Source of the DNA: Pukyongia sp963768085
Lineage (GTDB): Bacteria > Bacteroidota > Bacteroidia > Flavobacteriales > Flavobacteriaceae
Reading direction: 5' to 3'
NCBI GenBank assembly: GCA_963768085.1
Contig: CAVYGO010000002.1
Span: 496,001 to 560,000 of the forward strand
Length of the DNA: 64,000 nucleotides
Part shown: piece by piece, positions 8,514 through 17,816 of the stretch
Layout: every line of letters begins with the position of its first letter
Position numbering within the stretch: the stretch's first letter is position 1
Program-made: the position numbers and the translations under genes
The notes under the pieces: generated by a model
What the model saw: only the letters and a program-made list of their open reading frames with translations
What the model was told of the DNA's origin: nothing
Databases searched by the model: none

Positions 8514-8812
8514 AAAAACTGAAGGAGCGATGGAACATAGAGAGTGACTGGAGACTGTTTGTAATATTCCTGGTATTCGCTGTTATTGGCAGTACTTCGG
8601 CTAAATTTGCCGGCCCTGTTATGGATAGTTTCGGAATGTTTAAGCAAAGTACAGACTGGTATATCTATTGGCCTATGAGGATAGTATTGATATTTCCGAT
8701 CTACCAGGTATTACTTGTGGTTTTTGGTTGGTTATATGGAGAGTTTGAATTCTTCTGGAATTTTGAAAAGAAAATGTTGCGTTTAATTGGATTAGGGTTT
8801 CTACTGAAATGA
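8510..8812 (+). CDS. small membrane protein, DUF6787 type
   Basis: The 100 residues contain two or three hydrophobic stretches (about 17-36, 52-75 and the C terminus). It begins KKLKERWNIESDWRLFVIF and contains FAVIGSTSAKFAGPVMDSFG, a pattern common to a small inner-membrane family of flavobacteria (DUF6787). It overlaps both neighbours by four bases (ATGA), which indicates translational coupling. The family call is from memory of the pattern; the function is unknown. Confidence 0.65.
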   Translation: MKKLKERWNIESDWRLFVIFLVFAVIGSTSAKFAGPVMDSFGMFKQSTDWYIYWPMRIVLIFPIYQVLLVVFGWLYGEFEFFWNFEKKMLRLIGLGFLLK

Positions 8813-9135
8813 TTTCTGCACCAAGCATACATAGATCACTTGCTTCGCTACTGATGGTGTTCGCGCTTCTATGGCCTTCGGCTATTCAGCTCGCACATAC
8901 TCTTGAAGGGCATGATCACCCTACCTGTAATGAATTCAAAACCCATATTCACGATGAGCAACTTGAATGTTCGCTCTGTGATTTCCAGGTTTCGGTCTTC
9001 GATTTCTCTCCGGAGTCAACCAGGTATCTGGATCCGTCGATTGAAAATTACAAATCTGATTTTAGAAATACAGAAATTTGCTATTTGTTTTTTTCTGGGT
9101 TCAACTCGCTTCGAGGTCCCCCCTATTTGGTTTAA
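8809..9135 (+). CDS. short His/Cys-rich exported protein upstream of a TonB receptor
   Basis: The 108 residues start with a signal peptide (about 10-30, ALLWPSAIQLAHT). A segment rich in possible metal ligands follows: EGHDHPTCNEFKTHIHDEQLECSLCDF (about 33-59), with five His and three Cys. The C terminus reads LRGPPYLV, a motif I associate with short proteins placed before TonB receptors in flavobacteria. It overlaps the upstream gene by four bases and the receptor starts 34 bases downstream. A role in metal sensing or handing a metal to the receptor is plausible, but is inference. Confidence 0.65.
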   Translation: MISAPSIHRSLASLLMVFALLWPSAIQLAHTLEGHDHPTCNEFKTHIHDEQLECSLCDFQVSVFDFSPESTRYLDPSIENYKSDFRNTEICYLFFSGFNSLRGPPYLV

Positions 9136-9169
9136 TCCTGTAATTCAGTTTTAACCAAATAAATATTCA

Positions 9170-11401
9170 ATGAAAATTTTAAAAATCATTTTGCTGTTTG
9201 CAATTGCGACCAACTCAGCAAATTCACAAAATAGTATCAGCGGGAACATCACTGCTGAATCAGACAATCAAGCACTACCCGCAGCCGTTTATTTTCCTCA
9301 ATTGGAGTTGGGAACGATGGCCGATATTGATGGAATTTTTAGGATTGACAATGTGCCAAATGGTACATATACCCTGGTCTATTCCTTTCTGGGTTATACT
9401 ACAATTTCGGAGAAGATCAGCTTTTCTGAAGAAAATCCGACTATCACACGTACTATTGTATTAACCGAGAGCGCTATAGAGATGGAGGAAGTCATTATCG
9501 CTACACCATTCCACAAATTACAAGGCGATAATGTGATGAAAGTAGAAAGAATCTCGGTGAAGGAATTCTCCAATGAGGGAGCGGCCACCTTAGCAGAAGG
9601 TATTACCAATATCGCTGGTGTGGAAAGCATCAGTACTGGGATGGGTATAGGGAAGCCTGTGATCAGGGGGCTTAGCGCAAATAGGGTTTTAACATATACC
9701 CAGGGCGTACGATTGGAAAACCAGCAATTTGGAGACGAACACGGATTAGGGATAAATGCTGCCGGAATTAGTAGTGTGGAAGTGATCAAAGGCCCGGCTT
9801 CCCTGCTCTATGGTAGCGATGCCCTGGGCGGTGTGCTGTATTTTAATCCAGAGCTATTTGCCAATGCAGGCAAGACCACCGCAGACGGAAATGTCACCTA
9901 TTTTTCCAATACCATGGGTTACACATTCAATGCAGGAGCTCAAACATCAGGTGAGAAATTAAAATTCCTAGCGAGGGTTGCTCATGGTGCTCACAGCGAT
10001 TACGAAGCAGGAAACGGCATGCGAATCACCAATACGAGATTCAATGAAACCGATATCAAAACCGGTTTACGGTATCAGGGGCGGCGATCAAAATCGACCA
10101 TCCGTTACAATTACAACCGGGCGAACATCGGAATCCCTGAAGAGATCGGGGAACAAACTACAGCTAAAACCCCGACAGAACCTTTTCAGGAAATCGACAA
10201 TCACATACTAAGTCTTGAGAATAACTTCTTCTTTAATAATTCAAGCATGGATGTAAAATTTGGCTATATCTTCAATGACCGCCGTGAATTTGAAGAACAC
10301 GAAGAAGGGGAACCCGAAGAAGGACCGGCCCTTCAACTTAAACTTAACACCCTGAACTACGATCTAAAATACAATCTGCCTGAACTCGGTGAATTTGAAA
10401 CCATAGTGGGTGTTCAGGGAATGTTCCAGAAGAATGAAAATTTTGGAGAAGAGATACTGATCCCCGATGCCCGCGTGACCGATTTTGGAATTCTGGCAAC
10501 TACCCATTATCATCTTGAAAAGTTAGGCATCCAGGCGGGACTTCGATACGATATACGAAATCTGGTAAGTGATGCCGCAGGAATCCCGACCGATGACGAC
10601 TTTATCGCTGCACTGGACAGGAATTTCAGTAGTTTTAATGCCGCCCTTGGTGCTAAATTCGATTTTAGTGACAAACTCGTGGGGCGGGTGAATGTAGCCA
10701 GTGGTTTTCGTGCACCTAACCTTGCCGAACTAACCTCCAACGGTGTTCACGAAGGAACAAACCGATTCGAGATCGGAAATCCGAATTTAAATAACGAGCA
10801 GAATTACCAGCTTGATGTCTCCATGGAATACAAGAGTGAACACCTAGAGATATTTGCCAACGGATTCTACAATAAAGTGAACAATTACATATTTGTTGAA
10901 CCCACTGGGGAGGTTATTGATGGCAATTTTGTGTATAACTATTTGCAGAACGACAGTAAATTATACGGAGGTGAATTCGGACTACATTTTCACCCGCATC
11001 CTTTGGACTGGATGCATCTGGATAGCAGTTATCAAATGGTGAAAGGAGAACTGGACAGCGGAGAGAATCTGCCGTTAATTCCGGCAAACAGCGTGCGAAA
11101 CACCCTCAATATTGAATTGGGAGAGAATAAATTTTTACAACAAGCAGCTGCCTTCATTACCCTGGAGAATAAATGGGACCAGAATAACACCAGTTCGTTT
11201 GAAACACGAACCGGAGGTTACAGCCTTGTAAATGCGGGGGTAAATGGTTCTTTTAAACTGAATTCATATTCGATTGATTTCAGGATAGCGGTGACCAATT
11301 TGTTCGATAAGGAGTATATATCGCATCTTTCCAGGTTGAAAGTTGACGGTATTCCTAATATCGGCAGGAATATTTCCGTGGGTCTATCCATAGGTATATA
11401 A
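9170..11401 (+). CDS. TonB-dependent outer-membrane receptor with CarboxypepD_reg-like domain
   Basis: This 743-residue receptor has a signal peptide (about 1-19) and a carboxypeptidase-regulatory-like beta domain (about 20-105). The plug (about 120-230) contains GKPVIRGLSANRVLTYTQG and SSVEVIKGPASLLYGSDALGG. A long beta barrel ends in an aromatic strand (NISVGLSIGI). Such receptors import scarce ligands using TonB-ExbBD energy. The plug motif QFGDEHGLGI and the preceding His/Cys-rich gene point to a metal ion or chelate as ligand, as for ZnuD-like receptors, but this is inference. A terminator follows at once. Confidence 0.88.
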   Translation: MKILKIILLFAIATNSANSQNSISGNITAESDNQALPAAVYFPQLELGTMADIDGIFRIDNVPNGTYTLVYSFLGYTTISEKISFSEENPTITRTIVLTESAIEMEEVIIATPFHKLQGDNVMKVERISVKEFSNEGAATLAEGITNIAGVESISTGMGIGKPVIRGLSANRVLTYTQGVRLENQQFGDEHGLGINAAGISSVEVIKGPASLLYGSDALGGVLYFNPELFANAGKTTADGNVTYFSNTMGYTFNAGAQTSGEKLKFLARVAHGAHSDYEAGNGMRITNTRFNETDIKTGLRYQGRRSKSTIRYNYNRANIGIPEEIGEQTTAKTPTEPFQEIDNHILSLENNFFFNNSSMDVKFGYIFNDRREFEEHEEGEPEEGPALQLKLNTLNYDLKYNLPELGEFETIVGVQGMFQKNENFGEEILIPDARVTDFGILATTHYHLEKLGIQAGLRYDIRNLVSDAAGIPTDDDFIAALDRNFSSFNAALGAKFDFSDKLVGRVNVASGFRAPNLAELTSNGVHEGTNRFEIGNPNLNNEQNYQLDVSMEYKSEHLEIFANGFYNKVNNYIFVEPTGEVIDGNFVYNYLQNDSKLYGGEFGLHFHPHPLDWMHLDSSYQMVKGELDSGENLPLIPANSVRNTLNIELGENKFLQQAAAFITLENKWDQNNTSSFETRTGGYSLVNAGVNGSFKLNSYSIDFRIAVTNLFDKEYISHLSRLKVDGIPNIGRNISVGLSIGI

Positions 11402-11435
11402 AAAATCCCCCTGAAATTACATTCAGGAGGATTTT
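11402..11435. terminator. bidirectional terminator
   Basis: AAAATCCCCCTGAA pairs with TTCAGGAGGATTTT around a six-base loop, A-rich on one side and T-rich on the other. It serves the TonB receptor gene (+) and the gene at 11456-11764 (-), which converge here. Confidence 0.85.
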
Positions 11436-11455
11436 AGGTATACTTCGATTTTTTG

Positions 11456-11764
11456 TTAATCGTTCACCGTAACTTCTATTGTTTGTACAGCTTGTTTTGG
11501 TGCTGGAGCGATAACGTAGGTGTAAATCCACATAAGGGTAAAAGTCGGTACGAAATCGGTAAAAGGAAGAATTTCTTCCACGAACACAATGGCCGCCGCG
11601 ATCTTACCAGTATTACCCTGGTACATATCGCTCATCTTTTTCGCTGCATAAGGTGCCCAGAATAGATCCAGAAATGGACCGATCACCGGAATAAACGCGG
11701 TTGTCATCCCAATGACATCGTACAGAATTCCCTGACGCAGTAATTTGTATTTGATTTTTTTCAT
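11456..11764 (-). CDS. small conserved membrane protein
   Basis: The 102 residues have two hydrophobic regions (about 15-38 and 54-87), interrupted by the polar stretch AAKKMSDMYQGNTG. The N terminus is basic (KKIKYKLLRQG). It is likely a two-helix inner-membrane protein. I do not recognise the family. It lies downstream of folE on the same strand with a gap of about 49 bases, so it may be the last gene of the msrA-folE unit. No function is proposed. Confidence 0.65.
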   Translation of the reverse strand: MKKIKYKLLRQGILYDVIGMTTAFIPVIGPFLDLFWAPYAAKKMSDMYQGNTGKIAAAIVFVEEILPFTDFVPTFTLMWIYTYVIAPAPKQAVQTIEVTVND

Positions 11765-11813
11765 CTTGAGGTATTAAATTATATTCTTATGAACGCAATA
11801 AACCTGCCAAAAA

Positions 11814-12419
11814 TTATGCAAGGTCCGTTCCTATGAGTCGCATAAACTCCCCTCTTGTTTCAATTTTTTCAAATTGCCCCCTGAATCCGGAGGTGGTCGT
11901 AACGCTATTTTGCTTCTGAACACCACGCATCATCATGCACATATGCGCTGCCTCGATCACCACCGCTACTCCTTTAGGTTTCAAAGTATCATTGATACAT
12001 TCCAATATATTGTGCGTTAATCGCTCCTGAACCTGCAACCTTCTTGAAAAGACATCAACCACGCGCGGAATTTTACTCAATCCAACAATGCGGCCATCGG
12101 GTATATAAGCTACGTGGGCTTTCCCGAAGAAAGGAAGAATATGGTGCTCACACAAGGAGTAAAGCTCAATATTCTTCACTACGATCATATCGTGGTATTC
12201 TTCTTCGAATATCGCACTTTTGAGGATCTCGGCAGGATCCACACAATGTCCTGATGTAAGGAATTGTATCGCCTTGGCGGCCCTTTCAGGAGTTTTTATT
12301 ATTCCTTCCCTGTCTACGTCCTCTCCTACTCCTTTTAGAATTTCTTCAAAGTGTCCCCGCAATTCGTTTGTGACAGGTTTATCATACTCTTCGTAACTTT
12401 TATACAACCCCATTAGCAT
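11814..12419 (-). CDS. folE: GTP cyclohydrolase I
   Basis: FolE converts GTP to 7,8-dihydroneopterin triphosphate, the first step of tetrahydrofolate and pterin synthesis. The 201 residues have the zinc and active-site motifs ELYSLCEHHILPFFGKAHVAY (about 86-106) and EAAHMCMMMRGVQK (156-169), plus TPERAAKAI near the start. The length fits the family. The start overlaps the end of msrA by 20 bases; an ATG two codons in (12413) would overlap by 14. The msrA stop and the folE start are therefore coupled in one operon. Confidence 0.95.
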   Translation of the reverse strand: MLMGLYKSYEEYDKPVTNELRGHFEEILKGVGEDVDREGIIKTPERAAKAIQFLTSGHCVDPAEILKSAIFEEEYHDMIVVKNIELYSLCEHHILPFFGKAHVAYIPDGRIVGLSKIPRVVDVFSRRLQVQERLTHNILECINDTLKPKGVAVVIEAAHMCMMMRGVQKQNSVTTTSGFRGQFEKIETRGEFMRLIGTDLA

Positions 12420-12954
12420 TTAATTTATCTGAATAAAATTTTTTGATCTTGTCGATTTTAGGAGTTATTATAAACTGGCAATACGGTTGTTCTTTATTCA
12501 GATTATAATACTCCTGGTGATTTACTTCGGCATCATAGAAAACATCTAAAGGTGTAATTTCTGTGACGATCTTATCGCTAAATATACGTTCTTCTTCTAA
12601 AAATCGTAGAAAAGCTTCTGCTTCCTCTCTTTGAACTTCCGAAGTATAAAAAATAGCGCTTCTATATTGAGAACCCACGTCGTTCCCCTGCCTGTTTAGG
12701 GTTGTAGGGTCGTGAGTGGCGAAATATACCTCCAGAATAGTCTTAAAATTTATTATTCCTGGATCGTAAGTTATATGAACACCTTCGGCATGCCCTGTTC
12801 GGCCACTGCAAACCTCCCGGTAAGCAGGATTTTTGATGTTGCCACCGGTATACCCCGATTTCACTTCTATAATTCCATTAAATCTTTGAAACACCGCTTC
12901 CGTGCACCAGAAGCAGCCGGCTGCTAAAACAACAGTTTCTCTTTTTTCTTCCAT
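12400..12954 (-). CDS. msrA: peptide methionine sulfoxide reductase A
   Basis: MsrA reduces the S-epimer of methionine sulfoxide in proteins. The catalytic motif GCFWCTEAVF (Cys14) is present, with SGYTGGNIKNPAYREVCSG, then THDPTTLNRQGNDVGSQYRS and NHQEYY, all family signatures. The protein has 184 residues and no signal peptide, so it acts in the cytoplasm. Its end overlaps folE by 20 bases. Regulation is not visible. Confidence 0.95.
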   Translation of the reverse strand: MEEKRETVVLAAGCFWCTEAVFQRFNGIIEVKSGYTGGNIKNPAYREVCSGRTGHAEGVHITYDPGIINFKTILEVYFATHDPTTLNRQGNDVGSQYRSAIFYTSEVQREEAEAFLRFLEEERIFSDKIVTEITPLDVFYDAEVNHQEYYNLNKEQPYCQFIITPKIDKIKKFYSDKLNANGVV

Positions 12955-13045
12955 AACAACTACAAATTACGACTTAATCCATCCGTTTATAAAAATCATA
13001 ATTTTATTTAACTTTTCATTAATAATTCAGGCAGAAATGTCCTTG

Positions 13046-13053
13046 TAGATTTG
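13046..13053 (+). promoter_or_regulatory. -7 element (TAGATTTG)
   Basis: TAGATTTG matches TAnnTTTG and lies 33 bases before the ATG at 13087, in the divergent region between msrA and the DUF5916 gene. It also overlaps the longer possible coding start, which argues for the shorter one. No clear -33 box is present. Confidence 0.5.
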
Positions 13054-13086
13054 TACAATTACCATCTCGACCATTCTCAGCGCTAT

Positions 13087-15507
13087 ATGCATAAAATAAT
13101 TACTGCCCTCCTTCTTTTTACATTTGTACAGGTATACTCCCAGGAAAAAAAGAACCTTGAAGCAGTAAGAATAGAAATAACTCCTAAAATTGATGGTGTC
13201 TTAGACGACGCGATTTGGGATTCATTACCCGCCTACGGTGACTTTAATATGTACGAACCTGGTAACGCAGGCTCAATCGATGAGAATTACCGCACCGAGG
13301 TCAAAATGGCATACGACGATAAAAACGTCTATGTGGCCGCCTACATGTACGATCCCGATCCTTCCACCATCCTTGCCCAGTTCTCTCAACGGGATGAAGT
13401 ATTTGTCCAGGCGGATAGATTTTCCATTGCTCTAAATACCTATAACGACGGTATCAATGAAACTCACTTTTTTGTTACTGCCGCCGGAAGCATAGGTGAT
13501 GCCAGGGCCGAAAGGAATCGGTTTGATTTTGGATATAATGTGGTGTTTGAATGTCGTACCTCCAAGGACGAAAAAGGTTGGTATGCGGAATTCAGGATAC
13601 CGTATAACGCTCTTCGATTCCCACAGCAGCCCGATCAGGACTGGGGTGTGAATTTCTATCGAAGGATCAACTATATCAACGAAACACACACATGGAACCT
13701 GATCGATATTACCACAGGATCTGAGTCGTTATACAGTGGCAATGTGACCGGGGTGCGTAATATCGACCCTCCTACTCGTCTCATCTTCTTTCCCTTCGCA
13801 CAGGGTCTGGTAACAGATTTCGACGGGGACACAGAAACTAACTTCAGTGCCGGGATGGATGTGAAATATGGTTTGAGTGATAGTTTTACCCTTGATGCGA
13901 CTTTGATCCCGGATTTCGGACAAGTAGCTTTTGATGAAGTACGGTTGAACCTTGGGCCTTTCGAGCAAACCTTTCGCGAGAACCGGCAATTCTTTACGGA
14001 AGGTGTTGAGCTCTTCAATAAGGGAGAGATTTTCTTTTCCAGACGAATTGGAAATGAGCCTTCCGGTCCTCTGGAAGATTTGAACGAAAATGAAGAATAC
14101 GATGAATACCCTGAAAAAGTAAACCTGCTGAACGCGCTAAAGGTTTCCGGAAGGACGCAGAAAAAATTAGGTATTGGGATCCTGAATGCCATTACCGAAA
14201 ATACCTTTACCCAAGTGACGGATACGGTGAATGGTGAGACCAGAAAGGTGTTGGTTGAGCCATTTTCTAACTATAACGTCTTTGTGCTCGATCAACAGTT
14301 TAATGATAATTCCTCGGTCTCTCTTGTTAATACCAATGTTACCCGTGAAGGAAGTTTTCGTGACGGAAATGTAACCGCAGCGGTTTTTGATATCGCCGAT
14401 AAGAATAATACTTTTCGATTTTCCGGACGTGGGGTAATGAGTAATGTCTATGAAATGCAGCAGCTTACTACAGGAATAAGAACCGAACTCGATATATTCA
14501 GGATTAAAGGAAAATTCAGATACCGGGTGGGACATGATCTTGCAGATACGAAGTTCGATATCAATGACCTCGGACTCAATTTCAGGAACAATTTCAACAA
14601 TTTTACCGTTGGAGCCTCTTACCAGATCTTCGAGCCTACGAATACATTCAATGAATATCGCTTCTCATTTACTGCCAGGCACCGTCGATTATATCTGCCT
14701 TCCGTTCAAACAGGGAATAACTTTGACTTGAATTGGTTTTTCCTTACCACAGAGCGGTTTGCCTTTGGAGGATTTTTGGGGTTTAATAGCAAGAATGACG
14801 ATTATTTCGAGCCTCGTGTGGAGGGTAAATTCGTGACTTTCAGCTCCAATCTTGGGGGACGCTTGTGGTGTTCGTCAGATTTCAGGAAAAAGTTCGCATA
14901 CGATCTTGGTATTGGTCAACGTACCTGGTTTGGTGACCCACAGGTGGCCTGGTTTTTTGACATAGAACCACGTTATCGTTTTTCAGATAAGTTCCTTATT
15001 GTGTTATCCACCGATATTTCCTTCCGTGAAGATCAGTTTGGATATATCGACGATAATGAAATTGATGTTTTTATGGGACAGCGGGACATCACGAATATTG
15101 AAAATGTGATCACGGCCAGTTATAATTTCGACCCTTATAAAGCCATCGACCTGAGGTTTCGAAATTTCTGGAGTACAGCCGATTACAGTGATAATGTTTT
15201 CTTTATTCTGAATGATGACGGGACCCGTACGCAAATAGATTACGATACTACCGAAAATGACCCTAACCGAAATTTTAATATCTGGAACCTGGACCTGAGT
15301 TTCAGGTGGCGCTTCGCACCCGGTAGCGAGGCAACCCTGCTTTATCGTAACCAGATCTTCAATCTGGATGAACTTGCATCACTCAACTATCTCGAGAGTC
15401 TGGATAATTTATTCGCCCAACCGCAGCAAAATACCGTGTCGCTTCGCATAACTTATTTCATCGATTACAATAATATAAAACGGTTATTTAATAAAAGTTC
15501 TTCCTAG
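13087..15507 (+). CDS. DUF5916 family outer-membrane protein with CBM9-like domain
   Basis: The 806 residues start with a signal peptide (MHKIITALLLFTFVQVYSQ), which is why I prefer the ATG at 13087 to a frame opening 36 bases earlier. A CBM9-like domain follows (about 25-225), with KIDGVLDDAIWDSLPAYGDF, AYDDKNVYVAAYMYDPDP and GWYAEFRIPYNALRFP. The rest is a long aromatic-rich beta barrel containing FRENRQFFTEGVELFNKGEIFFSRRIG, typical of DUF5916. These proteins sit in the outer membrane; binding of sugar polymers is likely but the substrate is unknown. A truncated homologue lies at 1907-2422. Confidence 0.85.
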   Translation: MHKIITALLLFTFVQVYSQEKKNLEAVRIEITPKIDGVLDDAIWDSLPAYGDFNMYEPGNAGSIDENYRTEVKMAYDDKNVYVAAYMYDPDPSTILAQFSQRDEVFVQADRFSIALNTYNDGINETHFFVTAAGSIGDARAERNRFDFGYNVVFECRTSKDEKGWYAEFRIPYNALRFPQQPDQDWGVNFYRRINYINETHTWNLIDITTGSESLYSGNVTGVRNIDPPTRLIFFPFAQGLVTDFDGDTETNFSAGMDVKYGLSDSFTLDATLIPDFGQVAFDEVRLNLGPFEQTFRENRQFFTEGVELFNKGEIFFSRRIGNEPSGPLEDLNENEEYDEYPEKVNLLNALKVSGRTQKKLGIGILNAITENTFTQVTDTVNGETRKVLVEPFSNYNVFVLDQQFNDNSSVSLVNTNVTREGSFRDGNVTAAVFDIADKNNTFRFSGRGVMSNVYEMQQLTTGIRTELDIFRIKGKFRYRVGHDLADTKFDINDLGLNFRNNFNNFTVGASYQIFEPTNTFNEYRFSFTARHRRLYLPSVQTGNNFDLNWFFLTTERFAFGGFLGFNSKNDDYFEPRVEGKFVTFSSNLGGRLWCSSDFRKKFAYDLGIGQRTWFGDPQVAWFFDIEPRYRFSDKFLIVLSTDISFREDQFGYIDDNEIDVFMGQRDITNIENVITASYNFDPYKAIDLRFRNFWSTADYSDNVFFILNDDGTRTQIDYDTTENDPNRNFNIWNLDLSFRWRFAPGSEATLLYRNQIFNLDELASLNYLESLDNLFAQPQQNTVSLRITYFIDYNNIKRLFNKSSS

Positions 15508-15571
15508 TGAAAATGAATTGTAACTATACGAAGAAAGCTGTACATTCACGTCAATTTTGGACCGAAATCTA

Positions 15572-16225
15572 ATGATCGAAGCAAGAAATATCCATAAGTA
15601 TTACGATAACCTTCATGTGTTGAAGGGAGTTGATATCTCGATCAATAAAGGTGAGATCGTGAGTATTGTGGGTGTTTCAGGAGCAGGTAAAACTACGCTG
15701 TTGCAGATTCTTGGAACTCTGGATAAAGCAAACGAAGGTGAGCTTCAGATAAACTATACCAATATCGCATCATTAAAGCGAAAGGAATTGGCAAAATTCA
15801 GGAATTCCACGTTGGGTTTTATTTTCCAGTTTCATCAGTTATTACCAGAATTCACAGCCCTGGAAAATGTTTGCATTCCTGCCTTCATTAAGAAAACACC
15901 TAAAAACGAAGCCGTGCGTCGTGCCAAAGAATTACTCGACTTTCTGGGAATGAAAGACAGGGAGCATCATAAACCCAATGAATTATCTGGAGGTGAGCAG
16001 CAAAGGGTCGCTGTGGCAAGAGCTTTGATAAACAGTCCGCAGATCATCCTGGCCGATGAACCCAGTGGAAATCTGGATACAGAAAGTGCGGAAAATCTTC
16101 ATAATCTGTTCTTTAAGCTGAGAGATGAATTTGGCCAGACCTTCGTGATCGTTACGCACAATGAGGAACTGGCCGCCATGGCCGATCGAAAATTTGTGAT
16201 GCAGGACGGCAAAATAATCAGTTAA
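15572..16225 (+). CDS. ABC transporter ATP-binding protein, LolD/MacB type
   Basis: This 217-residue ATPase has Walker A GVSGAGKTT (about 34-42), signature LSGGEQQRVAVARAL (about 137-151), Walker B ILADEPSGNLD and a switch histidine in VIVTHN. The set and the length match LolD, which drives lipoprotein release to the outer membrane. No permease gene is adjacent, so the partner (LolC/E-like) must be elsewhere. I start at the ATG at 15572, giving MIEARNIHKYY; a TTG at 15557 would add five residues. The next gene begins directly after its stop codon. Confidence 0.85.
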   Translation: MIEARNIHKYYDNLHVLKGVDISINKGEIVSIVGVSGAGKTTLLQILGTLDKANEGELQINYTNIASLKRKELAKFRNSTLGFIFQFHQLLPEFTALENVCIPAFIKKTPKNEAVRRAKELLDFLGMKDREHHKPNELSGGEQQRVAVARALINSPQIILADEPSGNLDTESAENLHNLFFKLRDEFGQTFVIVTHNEELAAMADRKFVMQDGKIIS

Positions 16226-16990
16226 ATGACAAGGTTTGAACTGAAAGATTTCCTGGACGAGAAGGCTGCGTTCTACGATCGCATATCCTTTATTGAGACC
16301 GATCCCATCCAAATACCACATCTGTTCACCAAAAAAGAGGATATTGAAATTGCCGGTTTTCTAACGGCTACTATCGCGTGGGGTAATAGAAAGAGCATTA
16401 TAAACAATGCTACCCGCCTAATGGAATTGATGGATCACAGTCCGTACGAATTCATAACCGACTATAATGAAACAGCATCCGGGCGTTTTTCAGGATTTGT
16501 GCATCGTACGTTTAATGAAACGGATGTTCACTATTTCATGACATCCCTGCAAAACATTTATGCAAATCATGGAGGGCTGGAAGCCATTTTCCTTCGCTAT
16601 GCAAAGGAAGATACCATGCAACCCGCTATACATGAGTTCAAAAAATTGTTTTTTGAATTACCGCATGCCTCCCGAACCGAAAAGCATGTGAGCGACCCAA
16701 TGAAAAATTCGGCCGCCAAACGGATCAATATGTTTCTGCGATGGATGGTGAGAAATAACAATACCGGTGTGGATTTCGGACTTTGGAAATCACTATCCCC
16801 CGCACAGTTATCATGTCCCCTGGATGTTCATTCGGGGAAGGTTGCCAGGGAATTAAAACTTTTAAAACGCAATCAAAATGATGGAAAAGCACTGAAAGAG
16901 CTTGATGATAGCCTTCGAAAACTAGATCCACTCGATCCGGTTAAGTACGATTTTGCACTCTTTGGCCTTAGCGCATTTGAAAAATTTTAA
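16226..16990 (+). CDS. TIGR02757 family protein (DUF2400)
   Basis: The 254 residues show the family pattern: FLTATIAWGNRKSIINNATRLMELMDHSPYEF (about 41-72), an SDP...SAAKRINMFLRWMVR core (about 151-172) with helix-hairpin-helix character, and PLDVHSGKVARELKLLKR (about 191-208). The last two recall DNA glycosylases of the HhH superfamily, but the usual catalytic motif is not seen. It is cytoplasmic and about the family length. The start codon abuts the stop of the ABC ATPase gene, so the two are co-transcribed. Function is unknown. Confidence 0.8.
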   Translation: MTRFELKDFLDEKAAFYDRISFIETDPIQIPHLFTKKEDIEIAGFLTATIAWGNRKSIINNATRLMELMDHSPYEFITDYNETASGRFSGFVHRTFNETDVHYFMTSLQNIYANHGGLEAIFLRYAKEDTMQPAIHEFKKLFFELPHASRTEKHVSDPMKNSAAKRINMFLRWMVRNNNTGVDFGLWKSLSPAQLSCPLDVHSGKVARELKLLKRNQNDGKALKELDDSLRKLDPLDPVKYDFALFGLSAFEKF

Positions 16991-17115
16991 CATATTTTTA
17001 AGAAAATAACATGGAATTTGTGTATTTCATCGAATATTTTAACTTTTAGACCCGTTAAATTTGTTTTTTAAGTAGGTCTTTTCCTACATTTATCCAGAAC
17101 CAAAAAACAACTACC

Positions 17116-17649
17116 ATGAAATTCAAAATTACACTCGTACTTTTTAGTTTATTAATTCTTTCTTCTTGTAGTCCTGAAAATGAAGACTATATATCTTCAG
17201 ATTCCTCAGATTTTATTATTGAAATTGGCGGTGGAACCACTCCGGATCCAACCTACAGTTCTTTTCAAACAGACCTAATGGCCGGACAAAATATTTATTC
17301 CGGAATCGTTAACGTTGATGTTGTCGACGATAATGTTGTTGTATCCTATACATCAGAATCGGATTGGGAGATCGTTGAAACACATTTATATGTAGGACCC
17401 TTAAATCTACTACCTACAACGGGAAGTGGAAATCCGCAAATTGGACATTTTCCATATCAGGACACTCATCCGGCTGGAACGGTGAATGTGGAATATGTGG
17501 GACCTGGTATTTCCGAAGGAGAATGTGTTTATATCGCAGCACACGCTGTGGTTGTAAATTCCGTGACCGGTGAGGAAGAAACCGCCTGGGGTGCCGGAGT
17601 ACCAATAGGAGGTAATAGCTGGGCAATGACGTTCGAGTATTGTTACTAG
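17116..17649 (+). CDS. putative lipoprotein of unknown function
   Basis: The 177 residues begin with a lipoprotein signal ending LILSSC (Cys18), followed by an acidic linker (SPENEDYISSDSSDF). The mature part is beta-rich, with NVDVVDDNVVVSYTSES (about 67-83) and a C-terminal GGNSWAMTFEYCY. There is a pair of Cys near the end that could form a disulphide. I do not recognise the family. It is a one-gene unit closed by a strong terminator. It is likely exported to the outer membrane. Confidence 0.65.
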   Translation: MKFKITLVLFSLLILSSCSPENEDYISSDSSDFIIEIGGGTTPDPTYSSFQTDLMAGQNIYSGIVNVDVVDDNVVVSYTSESDWEIVETHLYVGPLNLLPTTGSGNPQIGHFPYQDTHPAGTVNVEYVGPGISEGECVYIAAHAVVVNSVTGEEETAWGAGVPIGGNSWAMTFEYCY

Positions 17650-17671
17650 ATCAGCCAATTTAGAAATTTAA

Positions 17672-17700
17672 GAAAGCCGCATTAAGCGGCTTTCTTATTT
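17672..17700 (+). terminator. Rho-independent terminator
   Basis: GAAAGCCGC and GCGGCTTTC form a perfect 9-bp stem around the loop ATTAA, followed by a T-rich tail. It ends the lipoprotein transcript. Confidence 0.9.
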
Positions 17701-17816
17701 TCTATTTCTGAATATATTTTTTAGATCATTCATTCAAGCGGTATTATTAAAATCAAGTATCTTTACTTGGACAGGAATCTGCGAGACAGTTCCACCTAAC
17801 TAATAATAGAATAGCA

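Noticed and set aside
13671..14192. 173-residue minus-strand frame inside the DUF5916 gene
   Set aside because: Low-complexity Ser/Pro/Lys composition and full overlap with a strongly supported gene; a shadow frame.
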